A stretch of 64,000 nt of DNA from Datisca glomerata (Eukaryota > Streptophyta > Magnoliopsida > Cucurbitales > Datiscaceae), in the NCBI GenBank assembly GCA_003255025.1, contig QANY01013656.1, positions 620,001 through 684,000 of the forward strand. The letters run 5' to 3'. The translations under genes and the position numbers were made by a program. Under the pieces are notes generated by a model that was not told the origin of the DNA, searched no databases, and was given only the letters and a program-made list of their open reading frames with translations. Below, one piece after another: positions 1-10,400 of this stretch (position 1 is the stretch's first letter; every line of letters starts with the position of its first letter).

Positions 1-712
1 AGGTAGAAAACCTTCATACAAATATTTATAAATGTGGGGATGCCTTGCTAAAGTGATGGTACCTACACCCAAAAAGGTGAAGATAAGACAAAAAACTATT
101 GATTGCATTTTCATTGGTTATGCAAATAGCAATAGTGCATATCGATTCCTTATATGCGAATCTAGCAATTCTGAGATTTACAAGAACACGAAATGGAGTT
201 GAGGAATGCATCGTTCTTTACAAATCCAAGGAGGAGCCAAGCTCTTCAAAAAGACTTATTAAGACTATTGATGAAGAAGATAGTCAGGACCAAGATGAAG
301 AAGTCGAGGTGGAACCTAGAAGGAGTAAAATAGATAGGACAAAAAAGTCTTTTGGTCCTGATTTTCTAACATATATCATTGAAAGCGAGCCAATAACTTT
401 CAATGAAACTGTAAACTCCAATGAATGCCCTCTTTGGAAAGAGGCCATTAAGAGCGAATTTGATTCCATTTTACAAAATCATACTTGAGAACTAAAGGAT
501 TTCCCACCTGATTATAAACCTTTGGGTTCCAAGTGAATTTTCAAATGAAAAACGAAGGAATGTCTTGATTCAAGGCTAGACATGTAATTATAGAAGGAAT
601 GTCTTGATTTTTTTGAAACATATTATCCAATGTTGAAAATAAACTCCATTAGAATGGTACTTGCAATTGCAGCTTTGTGAAATCTTGAAGTACATCAAAT
701 GTATGTGAAAAC
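1..712 (+). pseudogene. Decayed Ty1/copia pol fragment (integrase C-terminus to start of reverse transcriptase)
   Basis: Conceptual translation with frame changes shows the usual copia stretch after the integrase core (IFIGYANSNSAYRFL near 90-160), an acidic linker, then the N-terminal reverse-transcriptase motif WKEAIKSEFDSILQNHT at about 436-485. An in-frame TGA at 486-488 and several further shifts break it. Recognisable homology continues to LEVHQMYVKT at about 683-712, the spot where copia RT carries its first catalytic Asp (usually MDVK; here MYVK). The homology stops exactly where the LTR at 713 begins, so another element probably interrupted this RT. The left part lies outside the window. 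Family assignment is firm; lineage is not determined. Confidence 0.75.
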
Positions 713-2855
713 TGTTGGGGGTAATGCCATCAACGCATGTGTATTGACACTTAAATATGAAATTTAATGGAAATACATTTTTTTTACAATCGTTCTTTTA
801 AATTTTTGTCGAATAGTTTATATAAATATCTGAAAATTCTATATTCATTAATGAGAGACTATGATAATATATCAGTACGAGAGGATTAAGATCATAGATG
901 ATGAATAAAATTATCAACAACAAATTAAAGCATGAAATCTTTAATGAATGGTTACTAGTACGGTTCACAAAGCATTATGAATGCATGTGATATAGACCTG
1001 GATCATTGATGTGCATAGATATCTTATTGAATGTATTTTATGTAATAAGATTATATATGACATGACCGATTTGAATTTATATATTTATTAACTTACCGTT
1101 TAAATTAAAGATTTAATACTAATCAAACGGATGACCATACGTAGATCCGTCTGAATCCTGAGTGGTCATGAGACTTATATACATGTCTAATGGATCTTTT
1201 GATTCACTCGTTAAGGTTTGTTTGTAAAATAGGCTAGTGAGTTTTGTTTGGGAGATTGAGTGATGTGGATGGCTAAGAACATGATCTTACAAGATTTGAA
1301 ATCCAAGTTTTCCTAACGGATGTATATTGGTTCCCTTAAGTGTTGATTCTGAAACAGAATGGTTATTGAGCTCAAATTTATAATATGATTATAAATTAGT
1401 CAATCACTAGTAAATTAATGATACTTAAGGATCAAGATGTAATTAGAAGGGTAAAACGGTAATTTGATCATTTTTAATTTACTAGCCAATAATTGGAGGA
1501 CGGAACTATATGAAACGATTATATCAATGGACTACACGAGAATACTCGGTAAATATATTCTATAATCTTTAAGCGTGCAATTCCATATTTATAGTAGAGT
1601 AAAAATGAAATTGATAAATAAAATTATTTAATTAAAGAGTTTAATTAATAATCTAGTGTATTGAAGCTTAGGATTATAGGTGTATGGTCCCCAAGTCATC
1701 TCTTACTATGCAGTCTAGGGTGTGAATATTTCAGGACATGAGAAAATGATTGGCTTGCAAAAAAATTTTTTATTCTGGTGCAAGTACATAATAATAAGAT
1801 AATTATGTGTGATTAATAAATTAATTGAATTATTTACATATATATATTGATTAATTTTTTAATTATCGATAAGTGAGACAGAATCTCTAATTTGTGAAAT
1901 TAGATAATAATTTGAATCAAGTAAATATGTTATTTGTAAACTAATAAATAAGTTAGTTGAGAGAAATAATCAGATATGTTAATTTTGAATTAACCGATAT
2001 CTAGATATTTATCTGATTAAAATAAATATTTAATTCATAGTAATGCCTACGTGTCAATCACTGATTGGCAATCAGAGATTGACATGAACTATTATAGTAT
2101 CACATGACACTACAGTAGTGGGGGTGCAATACTGTAGTGTCGTGAGACGCTATGATAGCGCACGGCAACTGTAGTGCCACACGGCATTGCAGTTGTGCAC
2201 AAATTACAGTGGGTCCCACCGTAATGATAATTTTGAAATTAAATATTATTTTCAGTTTATCTCAAAAAATCTTATATGTCATTATCTAAAAAAATATATA
2301 GATATTATTCTATTGGCTTCAGTGTCGATTGAGAGATTGAACAACGCAGTTGCCATCATAATGATTTTTCTCTGTGATTAAAAATTAATCAAAAACTCTG
2401 AAAGAATAACATCATATTCTCTTATAATGTTGTCTCACTAAATTAATTCTTCTCAGTAAGTCTCTAAATCTCATGTGTTGAGTACATCTACAGACAAAAA
2501 CATTCCTTTGAATTATTTTACGTGCCTATGCATATCCTAGTCTGTTTGAGAATTGACTTGGAAGATCTTAGTGTGGATGTCGAAGTCCGTTGTTCGTGGG
2601 AACACATGATCATTGGTTTGTGAGGACGCTTGATACAAAATACAAGAGGTATATGATTTCTATCCATGTATGTCTTAGATTTAATATATAAATATATAAT
2701 GGATCCTGATTGAAAAGAGTTTTCAATAAAAGTTTTTATTTTGAAAACATTTGTGTCCCGCTTGTTTTCGTTTTATCAAAAAACATACAATTCACTTTTA
2801 ATAAATTTTTAAAAGTCACCACGTCTCCGCCGCGCGTGCGTCTCATTTTCTAACA
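713..2855 (+). mobile_element. LTR, about 2.1 kb, of a copia-type retrotransposon (5' LTR)
   Basis: Begins TGTTGGGGG directly after the truncated RT and ends TTTTCTAACA, two bases before a primer-binding-site-like sequence at 2858. The TG...CA ends plus an adjacent PBS support the right boundary well; the left boundary is inferred from the abrupt end of RT homology and the TG start. It is AT-rich, has no coding potential, and includes a patch of short degenerate CACTACAGT-type repeats at 2090-2185. I see no second copy in the window, so length and unity of the LTR cannot be confirmed by pairing. Confidence 0.5.
2090..2185. repeat. Degenerate short repeats rich in ACTGTAGTG inside the LTR
   Basis: Several imperfect copies of a motif around (T/A)ACTGTAGTG(C/T)C, some in inverse orientation as CACTACAGT, are clustered in under 100 bases. 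They give local GC-rich dyads within an otherwise AT-rich LTR. Such clusters occur in U3 regions of some long plant LTRs; no function is assigned. Confidence 0.5.
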
Positions 2856-2857
2856 AT

Positions 2858-2869
2858 TGGTATCATAGC
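2858..2869 (+). promoter_or_regulatory. Primer-binding site (initiator tRNA-Met type), imperfect
   Basis: TGGTATCATAGC follows the LTR end by two bases (AT). It matches the complement of the plant initiator tRNA-Met 3' end (TGGTATCAGAGC) at 11 of 12 positions; the ninth base is T. This fixes the orientation of the element as plus. Confidence 0.65.
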
Positions 2870-4289
2870 GGTCATTATATATTTGTATATTAAATACTGT
2901 GCGAGTATTCTTGCATTGTTCATAATATATTTTGATATATGTGAATGAATGGATGGTTTATTTTTTGAATGTATAGTAAAATAATGGACCGTTAATTGTA
3001 TGGTGATTATTGAGTTAGACTTTGTTCTTTATTTTCCCCTTAGATCTTCTGTAAGCCGATTTGAGGCGTAGAAATTTTTGTAATTTTATTTTGAATATTA
3101 TATTATAATTATTCCACCGCGAGATGACGAAGAACGTACGAGATGAACGAGGAGGAAAAAGCAAAAATAGGAATTCCTAGGGAATTTTGGAGCCGGCACC
3201 AGAAATAGGATTTCTGGCTCTGGCACCATTGGAAAATCGGCTCTGACAGTGAGCTCGCTCAAAAATTGGCGCCGGTTGGTGATCAGTGGCGTTGATGGGT
3301 CGTGGTGGGAGAGTCCTATCGTTGGTGGATACTGTTGTCACATCTAGGGAAGTTCACAAAATCCCTGATACCAACTTATCCTATCACTGTAGAGTTTTAT
3401 GATAACCCTAGTTCTATCTATTATCTTTTAAAGTTTGAAATTAATTTTATGAAAATTAAAGGTTAATTAATTGATTGAGTTTGACCAAAGTTTGACTAAG
3501 TCGATAAATTGTTTATTGACTAAGCCAAATTCAATAATTTTAAAAGATAATTGTAGACTTTTAATTAAGAAAAATAGTTTTTCCTACTTAAAAGAGTTTT
3601 GTTTGAAGCTTGAAGATTATGAAGATGGACATCAGGTGGAGAAGGAGATATTTTAGAAATATGTAATCTTGAAGTCCTCTTGGTAATTTTATTTCTTTAT
3701 TTCAATGATTGTAATTTAAAAATACCCAATAGTCATTCGGTTCATTATTATTTTATTTAATTATTATATAAATGTTTATTGATATAATTGATAACATGAC
3801 CATACATTAGTCGATTGCATGCCATGCATGAAATCCCACACAATTTTATTTAATCATGCATCTTATCAGTAGAAACATGATTTATTAGGATTGTCCTAAT
3901 ATGTTTATATGAATTATTTTGAGAAATCAATTGCATGTAAATTGTTAGGTTTTAATTAGTTAAAACTTGGTAATCACACAACTCTAAATGCTATAATAAC
4001 TTTTAGGATAACCAACTTTAGCAAAAAAAATTTATTAAAGTTTGATGAATGTAATTAATTAGTTAATCTAAGTTCACATAATTATGGACTTAGGCTCTTT
4101 AGAATGTTAAATGAACTTATACCAATTTAGATTAGATACAATTGTTAATTTCACATTCATGGGTTATTATTTTAACTATTAATTTGGAATTAATTGATTA
4201 GTTAAAATACAAACACATTATCATAAAATAGTGAGTGTAAGAAGATTGACATGTCAATATAATCTATGATCTACATTATTAGTACAATA
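2870..4289 (+). other. Non-coding internal region of the copia element
   Basis: No open frame of note. The stretch at 3120-3330 is less AT-rich and begins ATGACGAAGAACG, resembling the start of a gag leader, but stops appear quickly. The rest (3330-4289) is AT-rich with no recognisable protein homology. Probably the remains of an internally deleted element lying between its PBS and the RNase H end at 4290. Confidence 0.35.
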
Positions 4290-4472
4290 CCTAAGGAAGG
4301 TTTCGAGCTGTATCAATACTATGTATAATGATACGTCTAGACACATTCATCGTACACATAATACTATTAAACAATTATTCTTGACATGAGTTGTCACTCT
4401 TGACTATGTGAAATCAAAGGATAACATTGCGGATCCGTTAACCAAAAGGTTAAATAAAAAGCTCATGTAAAA
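4290..4472 (+). pseudogene. Copia RNase H C-terminal fragment
   Basis: One frame reads MYNDTSRHIHRTHNTIKQ, an in-frame TGA, then DYVKSKDNIADPLTKRLNKK and a TAA stop. These are the conserved last motifs of copia polyproteins (the H-I-x-x-x-H block and the K-x-N-x-A-D-x-x-T-K block). Everything from RT to this point is missing. The following 4478-4560 resembles the usual copia 3' untranslated segment. It could belong to the interrupted element at 1-712 or to the LTR element at 713. Confidence 0.7.
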
Positions 4473-5275
4473 ATAAGTTGATACAAAAAAAACTCAACCT
4501 AGTTGACTGGAGATCCTAAGATCTAGGTTCAAGGGACAACCTAATTGTATAAACTTAGTCGGATCACTGTGGGGATTTTCCCTATCCATTCCTAGAAAAA
4601 AATAGTGATACCCGTTGAGATCAGGTTAAGCTGAGCTTTTAATAATTCTTATGCGTCGGAAATTGTGAAATCTGAATGGAGTAGTGTGGCTTACTCTTAA
4701 ATTAAGATATCACCTATGTGAGAGTGAAGTGAGGCCGTTTCTATAAATTTGTAAGGGGACAATTATTTAGAAACTCTTGTAGAACAATGAGGATGTTCAT
4801 GGCCAAAATGAACATAATTATGAGAACTGAACTGTGTCTAGGATGACTCATGTGTGTAGTATGTTATCGTTTACACAAAAAACTGAACAGTTTAATAACA
4901 TCGTGTCTATTGGTCAGCTAGTAAAGTAAACATACTTACACAAGGGAAGGTTGAAAAGCTTACCTACATATCCTATGTAGGTTTCAGAACGTAAAATTCT
5001 ATCAGCATGTCTATCATGTCGTTAGTCATTTTTCATTCATGTGTAGAATTATTAGAAAATGAGTATTTCGTACACCATTTTTGTAGACCAATTTTAGACA
5101 AATTTTAGGTGGGACTTCAGATTTTTGAGTTCTCATCCGCGAGTACATCGAAATCGACTATTAATTTGTTAAAATTAGTTTCGGGCTCAATGAGAAATTA
5201 TTTTTCAAAGTGAGCTAAATGGGAATGGAAAAATATATGAGAATTGTAGAAATCCCACGTTAGAAAGAGAGGAAA
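4473..5275 (+). other. Copia 3' untranslated remnant and AT-rich DNA, no gene
   Basis: The first 100 bases continue the typical copia 3' region. The remainder has no ORF longer than about 50 codons and no recognised motif. A purine run (AGAAAGAGAGGAAA) at 5262-5275 just before a TGTTGGA start could be a polypurine tract. Confidence 0.4.
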
Positions 5276-6160
5276 TGTTGGAGTAGTATATATGGAGATG
5301 TTTGTATCAATGATGATAATTTGATAAACCTAGAGACTCTCTATATGAGTCACTTCTATATGAGCAAATGAGCTGGTTTTTGCTCTAGATTTATTTTTTG
5401 TTTTCATAGGAAGCCTAAAGGTCATAGAATATAGAATATTCTTTGTAGGTTAAGGCCCAAAATGATTTCATTTTGCAAATTAAGTGGAATTTTTTTTGGA
5501 CTTTATTTAGGTTAAATAGCCTTTTAATGGGCTAAATAACCTTTACGATACCTCTCCCCCATGAGTAGTATAAAAATAAGCATCCTCCTCCTCATTTTAC
5601 ATACCAAATAAGCATTTTAACTCTCTTTTTCTCTCAATTCTTAGTCTTCACGTTTTTTCTTCAAGTTTTCTTGGTTCGGTTTTTCGTACGGTCCCAATTC
5701 AATTTTCGGTTCGGTCCGTTTGGTTTTCAATTTGGTCTGATTCGGTTTATTTTTTATTCCGTCGACGGTTTGGTTTTTCGATCCAAGTCTTGGTTTTGCG
5801 TCGTTACTCAGGTGGTAGAATTCTGATAAGTCAGTTCGATCAATGTGGTGAAATTGAGTGCTCATCGATTCCTCAAACCGTTTTATCTTAAGAAACATAC
5901 GCCTTTATTAATCTTAGTACCACAAGTGAGGGGGCGTAACTATTTTAAGAAAACTGTGAAAACAGAACTCGGTTTGATTTCTTCCGTTACTCTATTCATA
6001 TTGTTTTAATGTCTGTAAACATTTTTCTTACATGTGTAATTATTGTTTACATTGCTTTCCGTAATTAGGTTATTTACCTATCAAAATTGATGTACTTACA
6101 GAATTGTTGTATGACTGTTATTTTCATTTAATATTATAATGCAACATACTGTTTCCAACA
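5276..6160 (+). mobile_element. Possible LTR (3' LTR or solo LTR)
   Basis: Starts TGTTGGA after a purine run and ends TCCAACA, a 7-base inverted pair typical of copia LTR ends. A TATA box (TATAAAA, 5569-5575) is followed by a pyrimidine-rich leader, as expected of a U3/R junction. Against this: flanking bases do not form a target duplication and no partner LTR is visible. A minus-strand frame of 85 codons at 5641-5898 overlaps it and is considered fortuitous. Confidence 0.4.
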
Positions 6161-6383
6161 ATACATAAATGTCCTTACAAGTACAACCATACCTAGTAAT
6201 GTATAAAATCAAAACAATATGTTAATGATGTTCTGGTTCAAAAGAAAAGGGATCTTCTGTACCTTGTAAAGATCACTAATCTCTCAAGGATCACTAATTT
6301 AACTACCGTATAAATCTACTAAGCTTCTTTGCACACCTTATTGCGCCATTTTGAGGTTTATTTTCAAAAAATTGTAGCTGTCA
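6161..6383. other. No feature recognised
   Basis: AT-rich stretch between the possible LTR and the FBD remnant. The minus-strand continuation of the FBD fragment (RCAKKLSRF near 6320-6350) may extend into it. Confidence 0.3.
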
Positions 6384-6512
6384 AGAACTCAGAATAATCT
6401 TTTCAAGTGTCATTGCATTCTCGATGAAATACATTGTAAGCTCAACGTCAATTACATGCCCAGAAGAACCAACCACTTCCACTATTTCAACCTTTTCATG
6501 AAGGATTCCACA
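6384..6512 (-). pseudogene. F-box/LRR FBD-domain protein fragment
   Basis: The minus strand reads LHEKVEIVEVVGSS, then HVIDVELTMYFIENAMTLEK and IILSS before a TGA. This is the core of the FBD domain found at the C-terminus of plant F-box/LRR proteins (pattern H-x-x-V-x-I-x-x-x-x-G, then E-x-x-x-x-x-x-I-E-N-A-x-x-L-E-K-I). No F-box or leucine-rich repeats are visible nearby, so only the C-terminal tail survives. F-box/FBD genes turn over rapidly in plants and often leave fragments like this. Confidence 0.65.
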
Positions 6513-6709
6513 TCCACTATATCATAGTTTTGTTGAAGACACGGGTGCTATCTCTGGATTTCTTAGTTTTTTTGTGCATTTCTTAGTTTGTTATAACAAG
6601 AATATTTTTAAGTGAAGCTTGATGATATCCATATCATCATAATAAAACATTAAATATATCTCAATATTTGCGAAATCAGAACAGGCAAAACACTCACATT
6701 AATGAAATG

Positions 6710-7128
6710 AAATTCCCTTAGACTCAGCCATTTGATAAATCTTCATTCGATTCTCTCCCTGAACCTCAGACATTACCCTGATACTTCCATTCCATAGCTC
6801 CTGATGCTTCAGGTTCACCAGCACTTTCCTGTCTTGTGTGGTAGGTACAAATATCTCTCTTATCTTGCCAATTCATTGAGCAGATGATCACACTCAGTTA
6901 CATCATATTCCAAATCTGTTTTCATCTTCTTATAATCAGGATCGTCTGTCTGTCGAACTTCCGAATTCAACAATATCTCTCTCAAGACTTTTACTATCCT
7001 TATTTGGCTGAGCATATGAGCGTAGAATTGCTAATGGCTCAGGAAGACCAGCAGCTATATTTGGATTTAGATTCATCTGTATTTCATGAAGAGAAAAAAA
7101 TTCAATACTCAAACACAGAGACAATGAG
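6710..7128 (-). pseudogene. Broken plant gene of unknown function, N-terminal part
   Basis: After a pyrimidine-rich leader and an AG at about 7075, the minus strand opens MNLNPNIAAGLPEPLAILRS and runs 50 codons to a TGA. A one-base shift upstream of the stop carries the coding pattern on through QTDDPDYKKMKTDLEYDV and DHLLNELAR to a TAA near 6860. A further coding-like stretch (VPTTQDRKVLVNLKHQELW) lies at 6760-6845. The charged, helical composition looks like real protein, not chance. I do not recognise the family. A copia element now separates the ATG from its apparent promoter (TATA-like sequence near 12170). It could also be a multi-exon gene whose introns I cannot place. Confidence 0.4.
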
Positions 7129-7159
7129 TAAAAAATAAGAGAGACCGAACGTTGAGGAA

Positions 7160-7477
7160 TGTAGAAATGATGAACCTGTTTGGTTCTGATCTTTGGGAAG
7201 TGATGAGCTTCAGAGATGATGAACCTTTTTGGTTCTGATCTGTTATTGAAGATAAATTATGTTTGTTTACAATGAGGGATGATGTATATATACAAGTGAT
7301 TCTAATGGTTGCCTATGTTCTCCTATGAATCCAACGGATGCCTACTTGTAGCCTGAAATCGTTTTTTACCAGAAATGGTTAGACATCTACTGTGTTTGGG
7401 AAAGTCTCTGTTCTGCTTCCCTCTTTTGCCTATGATGAAGATTTTCTTCTGAGGCTGCAGCTTTTCCTTCTTCAACA
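7160..7477 (-). repeat. 3' LTR of the complete copia element
   Basis: 318 bp; on the minus strand it begins TGTTGAAG and ends TTTCTACA. It differs from the 5' LTR at five sites. An internal direct repeat (about 24 bp around GATGAACCTGTTTGGTTCTG on the plus strand) occurs at about 7167 and 7210. The gag-pol stop codon lies inside this LTR at 7387-7389. Confidence 0.97.
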
Positions 7478-10400
7478 CTCCCCCTCAAGTTGGGTTCGTA
7501 TAGGTTGATCGAACCTAACTTGTCAAGTATTCTTTGGAGGTTATTTTTGTCAAGAGCTTTGGTGAAGATGTCGGCTAGCTGGTCTTCACTACGTACAAAG
7601 GGAATGGTGATTTCTCCAGACTGTACTTTCTCTCTTATGAAATGACAGTCCACTTCAATATGTTTGGTTCTCTCATGAAAAACGGGGTTCATTGCAATAT
7701 GACGTGCTGCTTGGTTGTCACAGTGCATCTCCATTGGTTTTCTTATCTCAACCTTCATGTCTTGAAGGAGATGTCTAATCCATGTGAGTTCGCTAGCAGT
7801 GGAGGCCATGGCTCTGTATTCTGCCTCCGCACTTGACCTTGCTACAACAGTTTGTTTCTTGCTCTTCCAGGTCACTAGGTTCCCACCTACAAAGACACAA
7901 AAGCCTGTTGTAGATTTTCTGTCGTAACTACCTGCCCAGTCAGCGTCAGTGTATCCAGCAACGGAGTTTGTCCCGGTTTTCTTCATCCATATCCCTTGGC
8001 CGGGAGTTCCTTTAAGGTATCTGAGTATCCTTTCTGCGGCTGCCTGATGATTTGTGCAGGGTGCATGCATGAATTGACTGATAACGCTAACTGCAAAAGT
8101 GATATCTGGTCTTGTGACCGTTAGGTAAATAAGTTTTCCTACTAATCTCTGATATTGGCCTATATCAGTTATTGGTTTGCTATCATTCAGTCTTATTTTT
8201 ATGTTGGTTTCCATTGGTGTGCTAGCAGGTTTTGCCCCTATCATGCCTGTTTCTTTTAACAAGTCTAAGATATATTTTCTTTGAGATAGAAACAATCCCT
8301 TCTTCGAGTGAGCTATTTCTATCCCTAGGAAGTACTTTAGTTTTCCTAGATCTTTAATATCGAACTCTCCCTTTAGAAATTTTTGAACACTCCATATTTC
8401 ATTGTGGTTATTTCCGGTGATGATAATGTCATCTACGTAGACTAAAACGATGGTAGTGGAGTTGTTCGTGTGTTTGACAAACATAGATGAGTCCGCCGTG
8501 CTTTTGACGAAGTTAATCTTTAAAAGAGATAGGCTTAATCTTCCATACCATGCCCTTGGTGACTGTTTCAGGCCGTAGATAGCCTTCTTTAATCTACATA
8601 CCAGAGATGGGTGTGTTGCTTTCTCGTGTCCTGGAGGTAGGGACATATATACTTCTTCTTCCAGATTTCCTTGGAGAAATGCGTTTTTTACATCCATTTG
8701 ATATAGTTCCCAGTTGAGGTTTGTGGCAACGGATAGTAGCACTCGGATTGTGTTCATTTTTGCTACTGGAGCGAACGTCTCCTGGTAATCTACTCCATAT
8801 GTCTGAGTAAAGCCTTTGGCAACTAGTCGGGCTTTGTATCTCTCGATAGTGCCGTTGCTGTTGTATTTGGTCTTGTAGACCCATTTACATCCTACGGGTT
8901 TCTTCCCGCTGGGTAGTGGGATTATGTCCCAAGTCTCATTCTTTTCCAAGGCTAGGAGTTCTTCATTCATCGCCTTTCTCCATTTAGGGTCGAGTTGGGC
9001 TTCTTGATAGGTCTTTGGCTCATCTGTTTCATCAATTTTTCCCAAGTATGCCCTGTGTTTGTTAGAGATTTTATCATAAGATAGGAAATTTTGGATAGGG
9101 TATAAAACCTGATGAGACACGTAGTCTTTTAATCTTGCTGGGGGATGAGTTTGCCTTGTTGATCTTCTTACGATTACTGCTTCATCAGTGACAACTGCCT
9201 CATCAGTTGCTCCCCCTGAGGTAGTTGTCTCAGGCGTGGTTGATGTGTTATCCTGTTCCTGTCTTATGATATCGGAGGAAATAATACTGTTAGGTAGCGG
9301 AAGTGTTTTGTGGTGGTTATGGTTGTCGGAGTCCTTTGGGTAATAGGATTCTAGTTCTAAGAATTGTACATCGCGTGAGATGTAGAGTTTATGGTTTGTT
9401 GGGTCGTAGCATTTATACCCCTTTTTTTCAGCGGAATACCCCAAGAATAGGGTTTTGACTGCGGTTTTGTCCAATTTATCAATTTTTGGAATGTGTACGT
9501 AGCATGTACATCCAAAGACTCGTATGTGATCAAGATTAATTTTCCTACCCTTGAGAATTTCTATAGGGCTTTTCAGATGCAATTTTACGCTGGGTAATCG
9601 ATTGATAAGGTATGTTGCTGTAAGTATTGCGTCTGACCAGTACCGTTTGGGTACGTTATTTTGGAGGAGGAGAGCCCTAGTCATTTCAAGAAGGTGTCGG
9701 TTTTTGCGTTCTGAGACACCATTTTGTTGTGGGGTGTGGATACAGGTGGTTTGATGTCGTATACCGTTTTGTTTAAAGAACTCAAAAAAGGTGTTGTTAG
9801 TATATTCGGTTCCATTGTCAGACCTAAAGATTTTTATGGTTGTTTCAAATTGAGTTTCGACTAACTTATTGAATTCTTGAAAACGACTGAAGACTTCACT
9901 TTTTGATTTTAAAAGATATAACCAGGTGGTGCGAGAGAAATCATCAATAAAGGTAACAAAATATTTGAATTTATTATACGAGTCAACTGGGGCAGGCCCC
10001 CAAACATCAGAATGGATTAATTCAAAACATCGTTTTGTCGTACTACTAGATAGTGGAAAAGGTAACCTGGTTTGTTTTGAGAGTTTGCAGACTGAGCAAC
10101 TGCTAGAGTCTGAATTACAACCAAGTAATTTGTTTAGGATTTTGTCAGAGGGATGACCGAATCTCCAATGAAGTAATTTGTCCTTTTGTACTGTACTGGA
10201 GGTGGCCAGACATGTTTTGTCGGTATCTTCTAAGTAGTACAGACCGTTTCTAAATTTCCCTTCACCAATCTTCCTCCCGGTGACCCGATCCTGAAAAATT
10301 ACTTTGTCAGGTGAAAATGTAACATTGCAGTTCAGGTCTTTGGTTATTTTACTGACGGATAGGAGATTGGAGTTAAAATTGGGGAGACAAAGTACGTTGT

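Noticed and set aside
5641..5898. 85-codon minus frame with Lys/Pro/Glu repeats
   Set aside because: It overlaps a possible LTR leader, has repetitive composition (GGTTCGGTTT-type sequence), and has no homology I recognise.
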